A stretch of DNA of 10,841 bases, taken from contig JBBRSC010000101.1 of assembly GCA_038245795.1 (NCBI GenBank), positions 1 through 10,841 of the forward strand. Direction: 5' to 3'. The first letter of the stretch is position 1; each line of letters opens with the position of its first letter. A program made the position numbers and the translations under genes. This document shows positions 1-5,876 of the stretch, piece by piece. The notes beneath the pieces were generated by a model. It did no database searches. It saw nothing but the letters and a program-made list of their open reading frames with translations, and was not told the DNA's origin. This stretch comes from JBBRSC01 sp038245795 (lineage in GTDB: Bacteria; Actinomycetota; Acidimicrobiia; Acidimicrobiales; Microtrichaceae).

Positions 1-311
1 TCGGAGATGGCGGTCCGGAGTTCGGCGATGGAGTTGGCGTAGATCCCCGCAAGTCGGTCACGGGCCGCTTCGTCGAGGCTGGTGTTGCGCACCTCTTCGA
101 GAAGTTGCTTCACCATGGACCCGATGCGGATGATCTTGGCTGGCGACTCGATCTCGTTGGCGGACTCGTCGCCAGCGATGATGCCCTCGGCTCCCGGCAA
201 CCCCACCGACCCGTCGGCGCCTGGGGGCCCTCCGTTACCGGACGCCATGGTCATTCCGTCCGGAGCGACGACCTCAGGGGCAGCGGATACAGGGGAGTTC
301 GATTCGGCCAT
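1..311 (-). CDS. bpa: Bacterial proteasome activator Bpa, N-terminal part (cut by window edge)
   Basis: Bpa is an ATP-independent ring that opens the 20S proteasome and feeds it unfolded proteins in the actinobacterial cytosol. The visible 103 codons start at ATG 311. Residues 1-55 are a low-complexity, Gly/Pro/Ala/Glu-rich tail. From residue 57 the sequence matches my memory of the Bpa (DUF2587) core: SPAKIIRIGSMVKQLLEEVR, then a helix with LDEAARDRL and IYANSIAEL, close to mycobacterial Bpa (EQPAKVMRIGTMIKQLLEEVR). The C-terminal half, including the proteasome-docking GQYL-type tail expected from the family, lies outside the window. No Shine-Dalgarno sequence is visible, and a TAGAAT hexamer sits 6 bases before the ATG. 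The helicase gene lies 62 bp upstream on the same strand. Residues 25-43 show Gly at every third position, like a short collagen-type run, which is unusual. Confidence 0.88.
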   Translation of the reverse strand, partial: MAESNSPVSAAPEVVAPDGMTMASGNGGPPGADGSVGLPGAEGIIAGDESANEIESPAKIIRIGSMVKQLLEEVRNTSLDEAARDRLAGIYANSIAELRTAIS

Positions 312-317
312 CGGATG

Positions 318-323
318 ATTCTA
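318..323 (-). promoter_or_regulatory. Candidate -10 element for bpa (leaderless)
   Basis: TAGAAT on the minus strand ends 6 bases before the bpa ATG, so transcription would begin at or beside the A of the start codon. No convincing -35 hexamer is visible 16-18 bp further upstream, and there is no ribosome binding site. The call rests on the TANNNT match and the spacing. Confidence 0.45.
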
Positions 324-373
324 CCGGTCCACTGAGACGGGCTCGCCGGGATCTCGCGATCGGCGGTTGCTGG

Positions 374-2158
374 TCAGCGTTCCTGACGCTCCCGACGGAC
401 GGTTGCCTTACGACCCTTGATGGTCGTACCCCGCAACGACGAAATCACATGATCAACTTCTTGGTCAGGGACCTCGACAAGGGCGAACCGGTCTGCAAGT
501 TGGATGGCGCCGATGTCCTTGCCGTTGAGGCCGGCCTCACCGGCAATGGCACCCACGAGGTCGCCGGGACGAATCCCGGCCAGCCGACCGACACCAACAA
601 AGATCCGGGTCATGCCCTCTGACGGCGGTCGATCGCGGTTCTGGCGGTCTCCGCGATCTCCACGGTCTCCGCGATCTCCACGGTCTCCGCGATCGCCTTC
701 GTAGCGGTCGCGTTGCGGGCGGTCACGCGAATTCCGGTCCCGATCACGACCACCGCGGTCGCCGCCATCGCGTCCGTCACGGGAACGAATCTCGGGGATT
801 TCCTCGTCGTCGTCAGCGGGCCCGTTGGCCTCGTGCGCCAACTTCACGGCCGCCAAGGCGACCTCCATGATGTCGAATTCGTCGGTCAGCGACTCGACGA
901 GCGCCCGATACGGATCGAGACCATCTTCGAGGAGCGTCTCCCGCAGCGTCGCGCTGGTCTGTTCCATTCGTCGATTGCGGAGATCCGAAACGCTCGGCAC
1001 CTTCTCGATACGGATCTGCTGACCAGTGAGCCGCTCGATGTTCTTGAGCATCCGGTGCTCGCGGGGTTCAGCCAACGTGATCGCGACGCCAGTCCGGCCC
1101 GCTCGACCGACCCGCCCGATGCGATGCACGTACGCCTCCGGCGCTGACGGAACGTCGTAGTTGACGACGTGGGTGAGCTGATCGATATCGAGCCCCCGAG
1201 CCGCCACATCGGTGGCGACCAGCAGATCCGCAGTGCCACCACGGAGCCGAGACATGACCCGATCGCGCTGCTCCTGGTTCATCCCGCCGTGGAGCGCCTC
1301 GGCCCGATAGCCACGGCCGTTGAGCGTCTCGGTCAACTGATCGACCTCGTGACGGGTCCGGCAGAACACCAACGCTGCTTCGGGCGACTCGATGTCGAGA
1401 ATGCGACCCAGGGCGGCGGGTTTGTGGGACCGAGGAACGACATAGGCCGTCTGTCGAACCAGCGGCGTGGACTCCATGTCCCCCACGGTCCGAGCGATCT
1501 CGATGCGCACCGGATTCCGAAGGTGCTTCTGAGCAATGCGGCCCAGGCGCGACGGCATCGTTGCTGAGAACAACACCGTCTGACGGTCCTCGGGGGTCGC
1601 TCCGAGAATGGTCTCGATGTCCTCGGCGAACCCCATGTCGAGCATCTCGTCCGCTTCGTCGAGGACGACCACTTGGACGCCATCGAGACGGAGGGTGCCC
1701 CGCTGGATATGGTCCGTAGCGCGGCCCGGTGTCGCCACCACGATGTCGACACCGCGACGCAACGCATCGAGTTGTCGCCCGATCGGCTGGCCACCATAGA
1801 TCGGCAGAACACGGGCACGAAGTTCCCGGCCGTACTTGTGAAGCGCTTCGGACACCTGCATGGCGAGCTCGCGAGTGGGAACCAGAACGACGGCCATGGG
1901 GGCGCCACGATCGCTCTCATCGCCGAGACGTTGCAGGATCGGCAGCGCGAACGATGCCGTCTTTCCGGTGCCGGTGGCAGCTTGGCCCAAGAGGTCCCGG
2001 CCTTCGAGCAACGGGGGAATCGATTCACGCTGGATCGGCGTGGGTTCCTCATAGCCAAGCGCCGTGAGCGCCGAGAGGAGCTCTGGGCGCAGACCCAATT
2101 CCGCGAAGAGGTCGGCCTCAACAGGCTCGGTCGTGGTCATTTCCATTGCGTTGTTCAC
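374..2158 (-). CDS. deaD: DEAD-box ATP-dependent RNA helicase, DeaD/CsdA type
   Basis: This enzyme unwinds structured RNA using ATP; family members act in ribosome assembly and cold adaptation. In a 594-residue reading (GTG 2158): Q motif (YEEPTPIQ) near 36-43, Walker A TGTGKT at 62-67, PTREL near 94-98, TPGR near 143-146, DEAD at 167-170, SAT at 198-200, ATDVAARGLD near 315-324, and HRIGRVGRAG at 345-354. All core motifs are intact. After the two RecA-like domains comes an Arg/Asp/Gly-rich linker (about 458-511), then a C-terminal DbpA/CsdA-type RNA-binding domain (about 516-590). Length is close to E. coli DeaD. GTG 2158 was chosen because AGGA lies 5 bases upstream; ATG 2146 and ATG 2140 are alternatives that would remove only 4-6 residues. 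It lies 102 bp downstream of the heliorhodopsin gene and upstream of bpa, all on the same strand. Confidence 0.95.
   Translation of the reverse strand: MNNAMEMTTTEPVEADLFAELGLRPELLSALTALGYEEPTPIQRESIPPLLEGRDLLGQAATGTGKTASFALPILQRLGDESDRGAPMAVVLVPTRELAMQVSEALHKYGRELRARVLPIYGGQPIGRQLDALRRGVDIVVATPGRATDHIQRGTLRLDGVQVVVLDEADEMLDMGFAEDIETILGATPEDRQTVLFSATMPSRLGRIAQKHLRNPVRIEIARTVGDMESTPLVRQTAYVVPRSHKPAALGRILDIESPEAALVFCRTRHEVDQLTETLNGRGYRAEALHGGMNQEQRDRVMSRLRGGTADLLVATDVAARGLDIDQLTHVVNYDVPSAPEAYVHRIGRVGRAGRTGVAITLAEPREHRMLKNIERLTGQQIRIEKVPSVSDLRNRRMEQTSATLRETLLEDGLDPYRALVESLTDEFDIMEVALAAVKLAHEANGPADDDEEIPEIRSRDGRDGGDRGGRDRDRNSRDRPQRDRYEGDRGDRGDRGDRGDRGDRQNRDRPPSEGMTRIFVGVGRLAGIRPGDLVGAIAGEAGLNGKDIGAIQLADRFALVEVPDQEVDHVISSLRGTTIKGRKATVRRERQER
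646..694. repeat. 18-bp tandem repeat encoding Gly-Asp-Arg triplets in the helicase linker
   Basis: The unit ggtctccgcgatctccac occurs twice perfectly (646-663, 664-681), followed by a partial third copy to about 694. Read on the minus strand it encodes GDRGDR, producing a run of Gly-Asp-Arg triplets inside the disordered linker of the RNA helicase. Because the unit is a multiple of 3, changes in copy number would keep the frame. Confidence 0.85.
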
Positions 2159-2170
2159 CAGGGTCCTGGG

Positions 2171-2184
2171 GCGGGTGCGCCCGC
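2171..2184 (-). other. Short hairpin just upstream of the helicase start
   Basis: GCGGG, a 4-base loop and CCCGC form a 5-bp GC stem directly before the AGGA that precedes GTG 2158. It would lie in the helicase leader if transcription starts near 2235. It may affect translation initiation. A 5-bp stem is common by chance in GC-rich DNA, so this is weak. Confidence 0.25.
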
Positions 2185-2237
2185 TACAGGCTCCCACGCC
2201 CGACCGGGGGTGCGTCGAATCGGCCTCGAACGACCTC

Positions 2238-2243
2238 AGTTTA
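2238..2243 (-). promoter_or_regulatory. Candidate -10 element for the helicase gene
   Basis: TAAACT on the minus strand lies 80 bp before the proposed helicase start and just past the heliorhodopsin stop codon. It is one of the few AT-rich patches in this gap. No clear -35 was seen. The helicase could instead be read through from the heliorhodopsin promoter. Confidence 0.3.
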
Positions 2244-2260
2244 TCTCTGGGGTCGTCTGA

Positions 2261-3049
2261 TCAATTCGCCAGCGACCCGCCGAAGATCTGCCAGGCCAGG
2301 ATCGACTTCGCCACCAGGCTGAGCACCAGATACGTCTTCTCGCCGAACAGGTAGTCCGCCCAACGGCCGAGACTTCGGTACTGCAGGTATTGGTTCAACC
2401 CGAAGCTGAAGAAAAACACGAACTGCGCGACCACAATGCCGTAGACGAAGCCGGGCACGGTCTTCGAGCCGATCAGATTGACCAGAATTCCAAGCCACGG
2501 GGCAAGCCCGACGATCGTGCCGAACCAGAACGCCGTCATGGAGGTGCGCGTGCGGCCGGGCGGATTCATCACTTCCTGGAGCCACCCGAAAAGAATCATG
2601 GCGACGTTGGCGCCGGTGATGGCGAGTAGCGCCGAGACACCGGTGATCCCCGAATAGGAGCTGATCAGCAGGACCATGAGTGTGGCGCTCATCGAGTATT
2701 CGATCCACCTGAAGCGGTTGATGCCCCGCCCGAGATCGCGTTCATAGGTCGACCGCAGCAGTGTCGCCGTGAGGAGGTGATCGAGCATTGCGAGCAGCAG
2801 GAAGGCCGCAATGGCAGCACTGATTCGTACGTCGAAGAGATTGGCGGGCGCCGGCTGGGGCGTACCTGGAGGACCCTCAGGGAACTGCGAGGTGACCGCA
2901 ATGGAGAAGTTCGAGGCCAGGACCAGAACGAGCACCGCCTGTGCGCCGTGCAACACACTGAGGCCCAGGTTCCACACGCGGAGATTGCCCAGTCGGGACG
3001 GTGTTGCGCTTGTCGTGGGAGGAAAAGTAGCAGCGCCAGAGTTCGACAT
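2261..3049 (-). CDS. Heliorhodopsin (retinal-binding seven-helix photoreceptor)
   Basis: Heliorhodopsins bind retinal in the membrane with inverted topology (N-terminus inside) and are thought to sense light; their partner is unknown. In the 262-residue reading, seven hydrophobic segments lie near 22-48, 75-98, 114-133, 136-160, 170-193, 198-224 and 238-261. The family signature is plain: FRWIEYS in helix 3 with the counterion Glu117, and LSLVAKSILAWQIF in helix 7 with Ser244 and the Schiff-base Lys248. His34 and His91 correspond to the two conserved cavity histidines (H23 and H80 of the founding 48C12 protein). ILFGWLQE, VPGFVYGI and QYLQY also match 48C12 as I remember it. Basic loops at 100-114, near 164-169 and 225-237 fit a cytoplasmic side shared with the N-terminus. 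ATG 3049 is preferred because a longer start at 3097 adds a non-hydrophobic extension into the divergent promoter region. No retinal-synthesis gene is in the window. Confidence 0.95.
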   Translation of the reverse strand: MSNSGAATFPPTTSATPSRLGNLRVWNLGLSVLHGAQAVLVLVLASNFSIAVTSQFPEGPPGTPQPAPANLFDVRISAAIAAFLLLAMLDHLLTATLLRSTYERDLGRGINRFRWIEYSMSATLMVLLISSYSGITGVSALLAITGANVAMILFGWLQEVMNPPGRTRTSMTAFWFGTIVGLAPWLGILVNLIGSKTVPGFVYGIVVAQFVFFFSFGLNQYLQYRSLGRWADYLFGEKTYLVLSLVAKSILAWQIFGGSLAN

Positions 3050-3056
3050 TCTGCCG

Positions 3057-3062
3057 AACATA
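3057..3062 (-). promoter_or_regulatory. Candidate -10 element for heliorhodopsin (leaderless)
   Basis: TATGTT on the minus strand ends 7 bases before ATG 3049, so the transcript would start at about the first base of the start codon. No Shine-Dalgarno sequence precedes that ATG. The ATG inside this hexamer (3061) is the next upstream in-frame start and would be lost if this is the promoter. No good -35 was found. Confidence 0.45.
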
Positions 3063-3085
3063 GCACCGCGCTCGGATGTCGCCTT

Positions 3086-3095
3086 GGCGGCCGCC
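3086..3095. promoter_or_regulatory. 10-bp perfect palindrome between the divergent heliorhodopsin and cyclase starts
   Basis: GGCGGCCGCC is its own reverse complement and sits 2 bases before the cyclase -10 candidate and about 24 bases upstream of the heliorhodopsin -10 candidate. A regulator bound here could act on both genes. Palindromes of this sort arise by chance in GC-rich DNA, and it is not a known operator that I recognise. Confidence 0.25.
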
Positions 3096-3097
3096 AC

Positions 3098-3103
3098 TAC
3101 GGT
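3098..3103 (+). promoter_or_regulatory. Candidate -10 element for the adenylate cyclase (leaderless)
   Basis: TACGGT ends 7 bases before GTG 3111, the same geometry as the -10 candidate of the opposing heliorhodopsin gene. There is no Shine-Dalgarno sequence before GTG 3111. This spacing is the main reason for choosing that start. Confidence 0.4.
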
Positions 3104-3110
3104 TGTCGAG

Positions 3111-4148
3111 GTGCAGGAACTCGAGCCCGATCATGCCCGCAACCAGATCGTCGCGCGTCTCATGTTGGCGGGCGTCGACGGCGATGTGGTCAAGGCCGCG
3201 AGCGGCGACGAGCTCCTGGCGCTCATCCGCGAGACCGTGTTGTGGGGTGGTCAACCAGCGTTGACGTTGGCGCAGGTTGCCGAAGCGGCGGGGATCGACC
3301 TGGAGCTCGCACGCCGTGCCCGGATGTTGATGGGGCTCCCCGATCCTGGCGACGAGGCCGTCTGTCGTCATCAGGAGATCGAGGTGTTCCGCGGCCTGGG
3401 AGCCGGCGTGGCGACCTTCGGCGTCGAGCCGATCCTGCAGTTCAGTCGTGTCATCGGATCAGCCATGGCACAGGTCGGCGAGGGTGCGCTCTCGGTGTTC
3501 GCCCGCGCCCTCGACGATGCCCGCCTCGGACCCGCCAGCCAGAAGAATCCGGATCGCTACGCGCTGGCGGCGCTCGACTCGTTGTCGATGTTCCACGTGA
3601 TCCCTGAGGTGCTGTCCGTGACGTCGATGCTGCTGTTCGACCAGGCGACCGAGCGGCTCGCCGGCGACCCCGGCCAGGAACAACTGATGGCCATCGGCTT
3701 CGTCGACCTCGTCCGTTCGACCCAACGGGCCGAGATCCTGGGCACCTACGAGATGGCTGGCGCCATGTCCCGCTTCGAGGAACGATCGGTTGAACTCGCC
3801 GGCATCTACGGCGGTCGCGTCGTGAAATTCATCGGCGACGAGGTCATGTTCGTCCTCCCGACGATCGAAGGCGCCGTCGCCGTCGCCGAGGGACTCCTCG
3901 TTGCGGTCGACGAGGATCCGGCGCTCAGCTCGGCGCGCGGCGGGGTTGCCTACGGGCCAATGCTGAACCGCGACGGCGACTGGTTCGGCACCACGGTGAA
4001 CCTGGCCGCACGGCTGGTCGAGAAGGCGAAGCCACGGGAACTGCTGTGCTCGGGCGAGGGGGCCGAGCACGTCGTTGGCTCTACTACGCGAGGACGAAAG
4101 CGACTCAGGGGATTGACCGATCGCGTCGAAATCTTCCGGATCGGCTGA
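3111..4148 (+). CDS. Class III adenylate cyclase with Rv1264-like N-terminal regulatory region
   Basis: Makes cAMP from ATP in the cytosol; no membrane segment is present. In the 345-residue reading from GTG 3111, residues about 4-185 are an all-helical region resembling the autoinhibitory, pH-responsive N-terminus of mycobacterial Rv1264 (compare TLAQVAEAAGIDLELARRARMLMGL here). The catalytic domain spans about 190-345. Metal-binding Asp199 lies in FVDLVRST and Asp243 in FIGDEVMF; Lys239 and Asp290 (GDWFG) are the adenine-selecting pair; Asn297 and Arg301 (VNLAARL) are the transition-state residues. All six are present, so one chain can form an active homodimer. Oddity: the usual DLVGFT loop reads DLVRST. 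The reading frame stays open upstream to 2811, but that part lies antisense to the heliorhodopsin coding region; TTG 3084 and GTG 3015 are alternative starts. It ends 12 bp from the convergent phosphodiesterase gene. Confidence 0.9.
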   Translation: MQELEPDHARNQIVARLMLAGVDGDVVKAASGDELLALIRETVLWGGQPALTLAQVAEAAGIDLELARRARMLMGLPDPGDEAVCRHQEIEVFRGLGAGVATFGVEPILQFSRVIGSAMAQVGEGALSVFARALDDARLGPASQKNPDRYALAALDSLSMFHVIPEVLSVTSMLLFDQATERLAGDPGQEQLMAIGFVDLVRSTQRAEILGTYEMAGAMSRFEERSVELAGIYGGRVVKFIGDEVMFVLPTIEGAVAVAEGLLVAVDEDPALSSARGGVAYGPMLNRDGDWFGTTVNLAARLVEKAKPRELLCSGEGAEHVVGSTTRGRKRLRGLTDRVEIFRIG

Positions 4149-4160
4149 AGGCTCGCCGGC

Positions 4161-5246
4161 TCAGGCTTGGACAGCGAGTAGCGGTACGAGCATCTCGGCA
4201 CGGGTCATGGAGCCATGGCGCCCAATCAGATCGAAGGGTCCCGAATCGGCGGGATCGTCGAACGCAACGTCGTCGCGGGCGACCAGCGCCACATCGCCGA
4301 GCCGGGACAGGGCCACATCGCCGACCTTCGCACCAAACCACCGATCACGAATCATCTCGTCCCGGGTGACGACCCACGCCACATCACTGTGGTGCGTGGT
4401 GGCGGCATCGAACAGATCCCGCTCGGCTCCGGGCAGGGCGTGGAGCCAGCGGAAGCGAGCCTCCCCACTCTGCAACTGCACCATCGACAGCACCTCGGGA
4501 TGCGGCTTGAGCACCCGATCACCGACATCGACCTGTCCATGATCGGCGGTCACGACCAGCGACGCACCGGGCGGCAGCACGTCGCACATGTACTCAACCA
4601 TCCAGTCGATGGCAATGAGCTCGGCGTCGTAATGCTCGCCGAGGCCATATTCGTGGGCCACCTTGTCGATACCGTCGTAGTAGGCGTACACGAACGGTTC
4701 GCCCGCGCGCAAGAGGCGACCGACCTCGATGGCAAGCGTCGACATGGTCCGGTATCCGACGAACCGGGAGCCGCGGAGATGCGCTCCCGAAAAGCCCGAG
4801 TGTTCGAACTCCGCTCGGACCACGATCGGCGGTCGTTGATAACAGAACGGTTCGCGCAGCCCCACGCTCTCGGGACGGATTGAGTGGCGTGCATCGCCTC
4901 GAGCCGTGGTCCAGCGCAACACATTGAGGACGTCGGTTCCGATGGCCAGGCGGTAACCCATGACACCGTGCTCGCCCGGCGTCGACCCGGTGGTGATCGA
5001 CGTCAGGGCTGTTGCGGTGGTGGTGGGGGCAACAGTGGTGATCGGCCGACCGTCCATGCCTGATAGGCACGGCGCCAAGGCGCGGCGCGCCTCGAACTGG
5101 TCCCAGCCCAGGCCGTCCAGCACCAACACGACGACCTGATCCGCAGTGGCGGCCGCCTGCGGAAACCATGTCGGCACCCCATCGGGGTCGTCCAGCAGCG
5201 CCGGAATGATCGCGCTGATGCACGGGCCGTCGTACGCCGGCAGCAT
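4161..5246 (-). CDS. Alkaline-phosphatase-superfamily phosphodiesterase/nucleotide pyrophosphatase
   Basis: Predicted two-metal hydrolase of phosphodiester or pyrophosphate bonds, Phosphodiest (PF01663) type; the substrate is unknown. In the 361-residue reading: VVVLVLDGLGWDQF near 38-51 with metal ligand Asp44; APTTTATALTSITTG near 73-87 with the likely nucleophile Thr within 75-77; YYDGIDKVAHEYG near 189-201 with Asp194 and His198; VVTADHGQVDVGD near 231-243 with Asp235 and His236; and His249 in KPHPEV. These are the expected ligands of the superfamily. There is no signal peptide or membrane segment, so it is probably cytosolic, unlike many secreted relatives. ATG 5246 gives a family-like N-terminus (LPAYDGPCISAIIPALL); the frame stays open farther upstream but that part lies opposite the Rrf2 gene. 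No Shine-Dalgarno sequence is evident. It is divergent from the Rrf2 gene (153 bp apart) and convergent with the cyclase. Confidence 0.85.
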   Translation of the reverse strand: MLPAYDGPCISAIIPALLDDPDGVPTWFPQAAATADQVVVLVLDGLGWDQFEARRALAPCLSGMDGRPITTVAPTTTATALTSITTGSTPGEHGVMGYRLAIGTDVLNVLRWTTARGDARHSIRPESVGLREPFCYQRPPIVVRAEFEHSGFSGAHLRGSRFVGYRTMSTLAIEVGRLLRAGEPFVYAYYDGIDKVAHEYGLGEHYDAELIAIDWMVEYMCDVLPPGASLVVTADHGQVDVGDRVLKPHPEVLSMVQLQSGEARFRWLHALPGAERDLFDAATTHHSDVAWVVTRDEMIRDRWFGAKVGDVALSRLGDVALVARDDVAFDDPADSGPFDLIGRHGSMTRAEMLVPLLAVQA

Positions 5247-5291
5247 CGGCGTGCTGGGGTCATGGGAGAGCAGGTTCGTGTCCGTGCATCC

Positions 5292-5297
5292 ACGGTA
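5292..5297 (-). promoter_or_regulatory. Candidate -10 element for the phosphodiesterase gene
   Basis: TACCGT on the minus strand would place a transcription start near 5285, about 40 bases before ATG 5246. No clear -35. It lies in the 153-bp divergent region shared with the Rrf2 regulator. Confidence 0.3.
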
Positions 5298-5346
5298 TCG
5301 CCCGGAGCGCAAGAGTCCGAACCGGCGGATGAGGCCAGGCGGGTCG

Positions 5347-5352
5347 TACGAT
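5347..5352 (+). promoter_or_regulatory. Candidate -10 element for the Rrf2 regulator gene
   Basis: TACGAT is a good high-GC -10 match and predicts a start near 5359 with a leader of about 41 bases. That leader contains GAGGA at 5387-5391, 8 bases before ATG 5400, a clear Shine-Dalgarno sequence. The -35 region is poor. Rrf2 proteins often control their own promoter, so this divergent gap is a likely binding region. Confidence 0.4.
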
Positions 5353-5399
5353 GAGACGGTGCGTTGCCGGAACATCGTGATCAACCGAGGACCGAACGT

Positions 5400-5840
5400 A
5401 TGAAAGTCTCGACCCGTGGCGACTACGCCAGCCGCGCACTGCTGTCGTTGACCCTCCATCAGGAGTGCGGCCCAACTTCGGTGCGGGACATTGCGGAGCG
5501 CACAGCGCTTCCCCAGCCGTATCTCGAGCAGATCCTGTTGGCGCTCAAGGGTGCCGGACTCGTCCGTTCCAAGCGGGGCGTCGGCGGCGGTTACGTGTTG
5601 GCCCGCGACGCGTCGACGATCACGCTCGCCGAGGTGGTCTCGGCGGTCGACGGCCCGATCCAGGCGGGCGACTTCGGCCAACCCCACACCAACGGCTCAT
5701 GTGACCACGAAGGACAGTGCGTCCTGCTTGCGCTCTGGGGCGACGTCGGCGATCAGATGCGCAAACTGCTCGACGGGTACACGCTCGCCGATCTCGCAGC
5801 GATCACCCAGGGCGATGCGCCCTGGCCCGGTCAAGGCTGA
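5400..5840 (+). CDS. Rrf2-family transcriptional regulator with a two-cysteine cluster motif
   Basis: Rrf2 proteins (IscR, NsrR, RsrR, CymR) are winged-helix dimers, many of which sense iron-sulfur status, nitric oxide or redox state. The 146-residue protein has the family layout: MKVSTRGDYASRALLSL at the start, SVRDIAERTALPQPYLEQIL as the recognition helix-turn-helix (about 27-46), the wing RSKRGVGGGYVLARD (56-70), and ITLAEVVSAVDGP (74-86). The cluster loop has Cys101 and Cys107 with a 5-residue gap, matching the second and third ligands of IscR/NsrR, but the first cysteine is absent. Asp8 is present, the position that supplies a ligand in Streptomyces NsrR. A two-cysteine arrangement recalls RsrR, though RsrR's Glu8/His12 are Asp8/Arg12 here. 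Start ATG 5400 is set by GAGGA 8 bases upstream. It faces the phosphodiesterase gene and converges on rluD. Confidence 0.92.
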   Translation: MKVSTRGDYASRALLSLTLHQECGPTSVRDIAERTALPQPYLEQILLALKGAGLVRSKRGVGGGYVLARDASTITLAEVVSAVDGPIQAGDFGQPHTNGSCDHEGQCVLLALWGDVGDQMRKLLDGYTLADLAAITQGDAPWPGQG

Positions 5841-5859
5841 TTCACCCACCCCGCCGGTT

Positions 5860-5876
5860 GGTCAGCTGAGCTGATC
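5860..5876. terminator. Possible bidirectional hairpin between convergent Rrf2 and rluD genes
   Basis: TCAGCTGAGCTGA (5862-5874) is a near-perfect inverted repeat, extended by a GG/TC pair to a stem of about 7 with a 3-base loop. It contains the rluD stop codon and lies 20 bases after the Rrf2 stop. No U-tract follows on either strand, so an intrinsic terminator is uncertain. Confidence 0.3.

Noticed and set aside
82..335. Plus-strand open frames at the left edge
   Set aside because: The minus strand encodes the Bpa core with clear conserved residues; the plus-strand frames are its complement.
646..694. Direct repeats considered as a CRISPR array
   Set aside because: The units are contiguous with no spacers, lie inside a coding region and encode a regular peptide repeat.
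1673..2260. Plus-strand open frame (195 codons) opposite the helicase, and the 262-codon minus frame at 1333-2121
   Set aside because: Both overlap the helicase core, whose motifs are complete in the chosen frame. They have no family features and are explained by high GC content.
3050..3097. Longer heliorhodopsin start at 3097 or 3061
   Set aside because: The extra residues lie in the divergent promoter region, upstream of helix 1, and are not expected in a family of about 250 residues. The 3061 ATG falls inside the -10 candidate.
2811..3110. N-terminal extension of the cyclase to ATG 2811
   Set aside because: It would run 239 bases antisense through the heliorhodopsin coding region; the extra residues are not domain-like, and resemblance to Rv1264 begins near residue 104 of that reading.
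5247..5687. N-terminal extension of the phosphodiesterase to 5687
   Set aside because: It would be antisense to the Rrf2 gene and its promoter, and the added 147 residues are Arg-rich without domain features.
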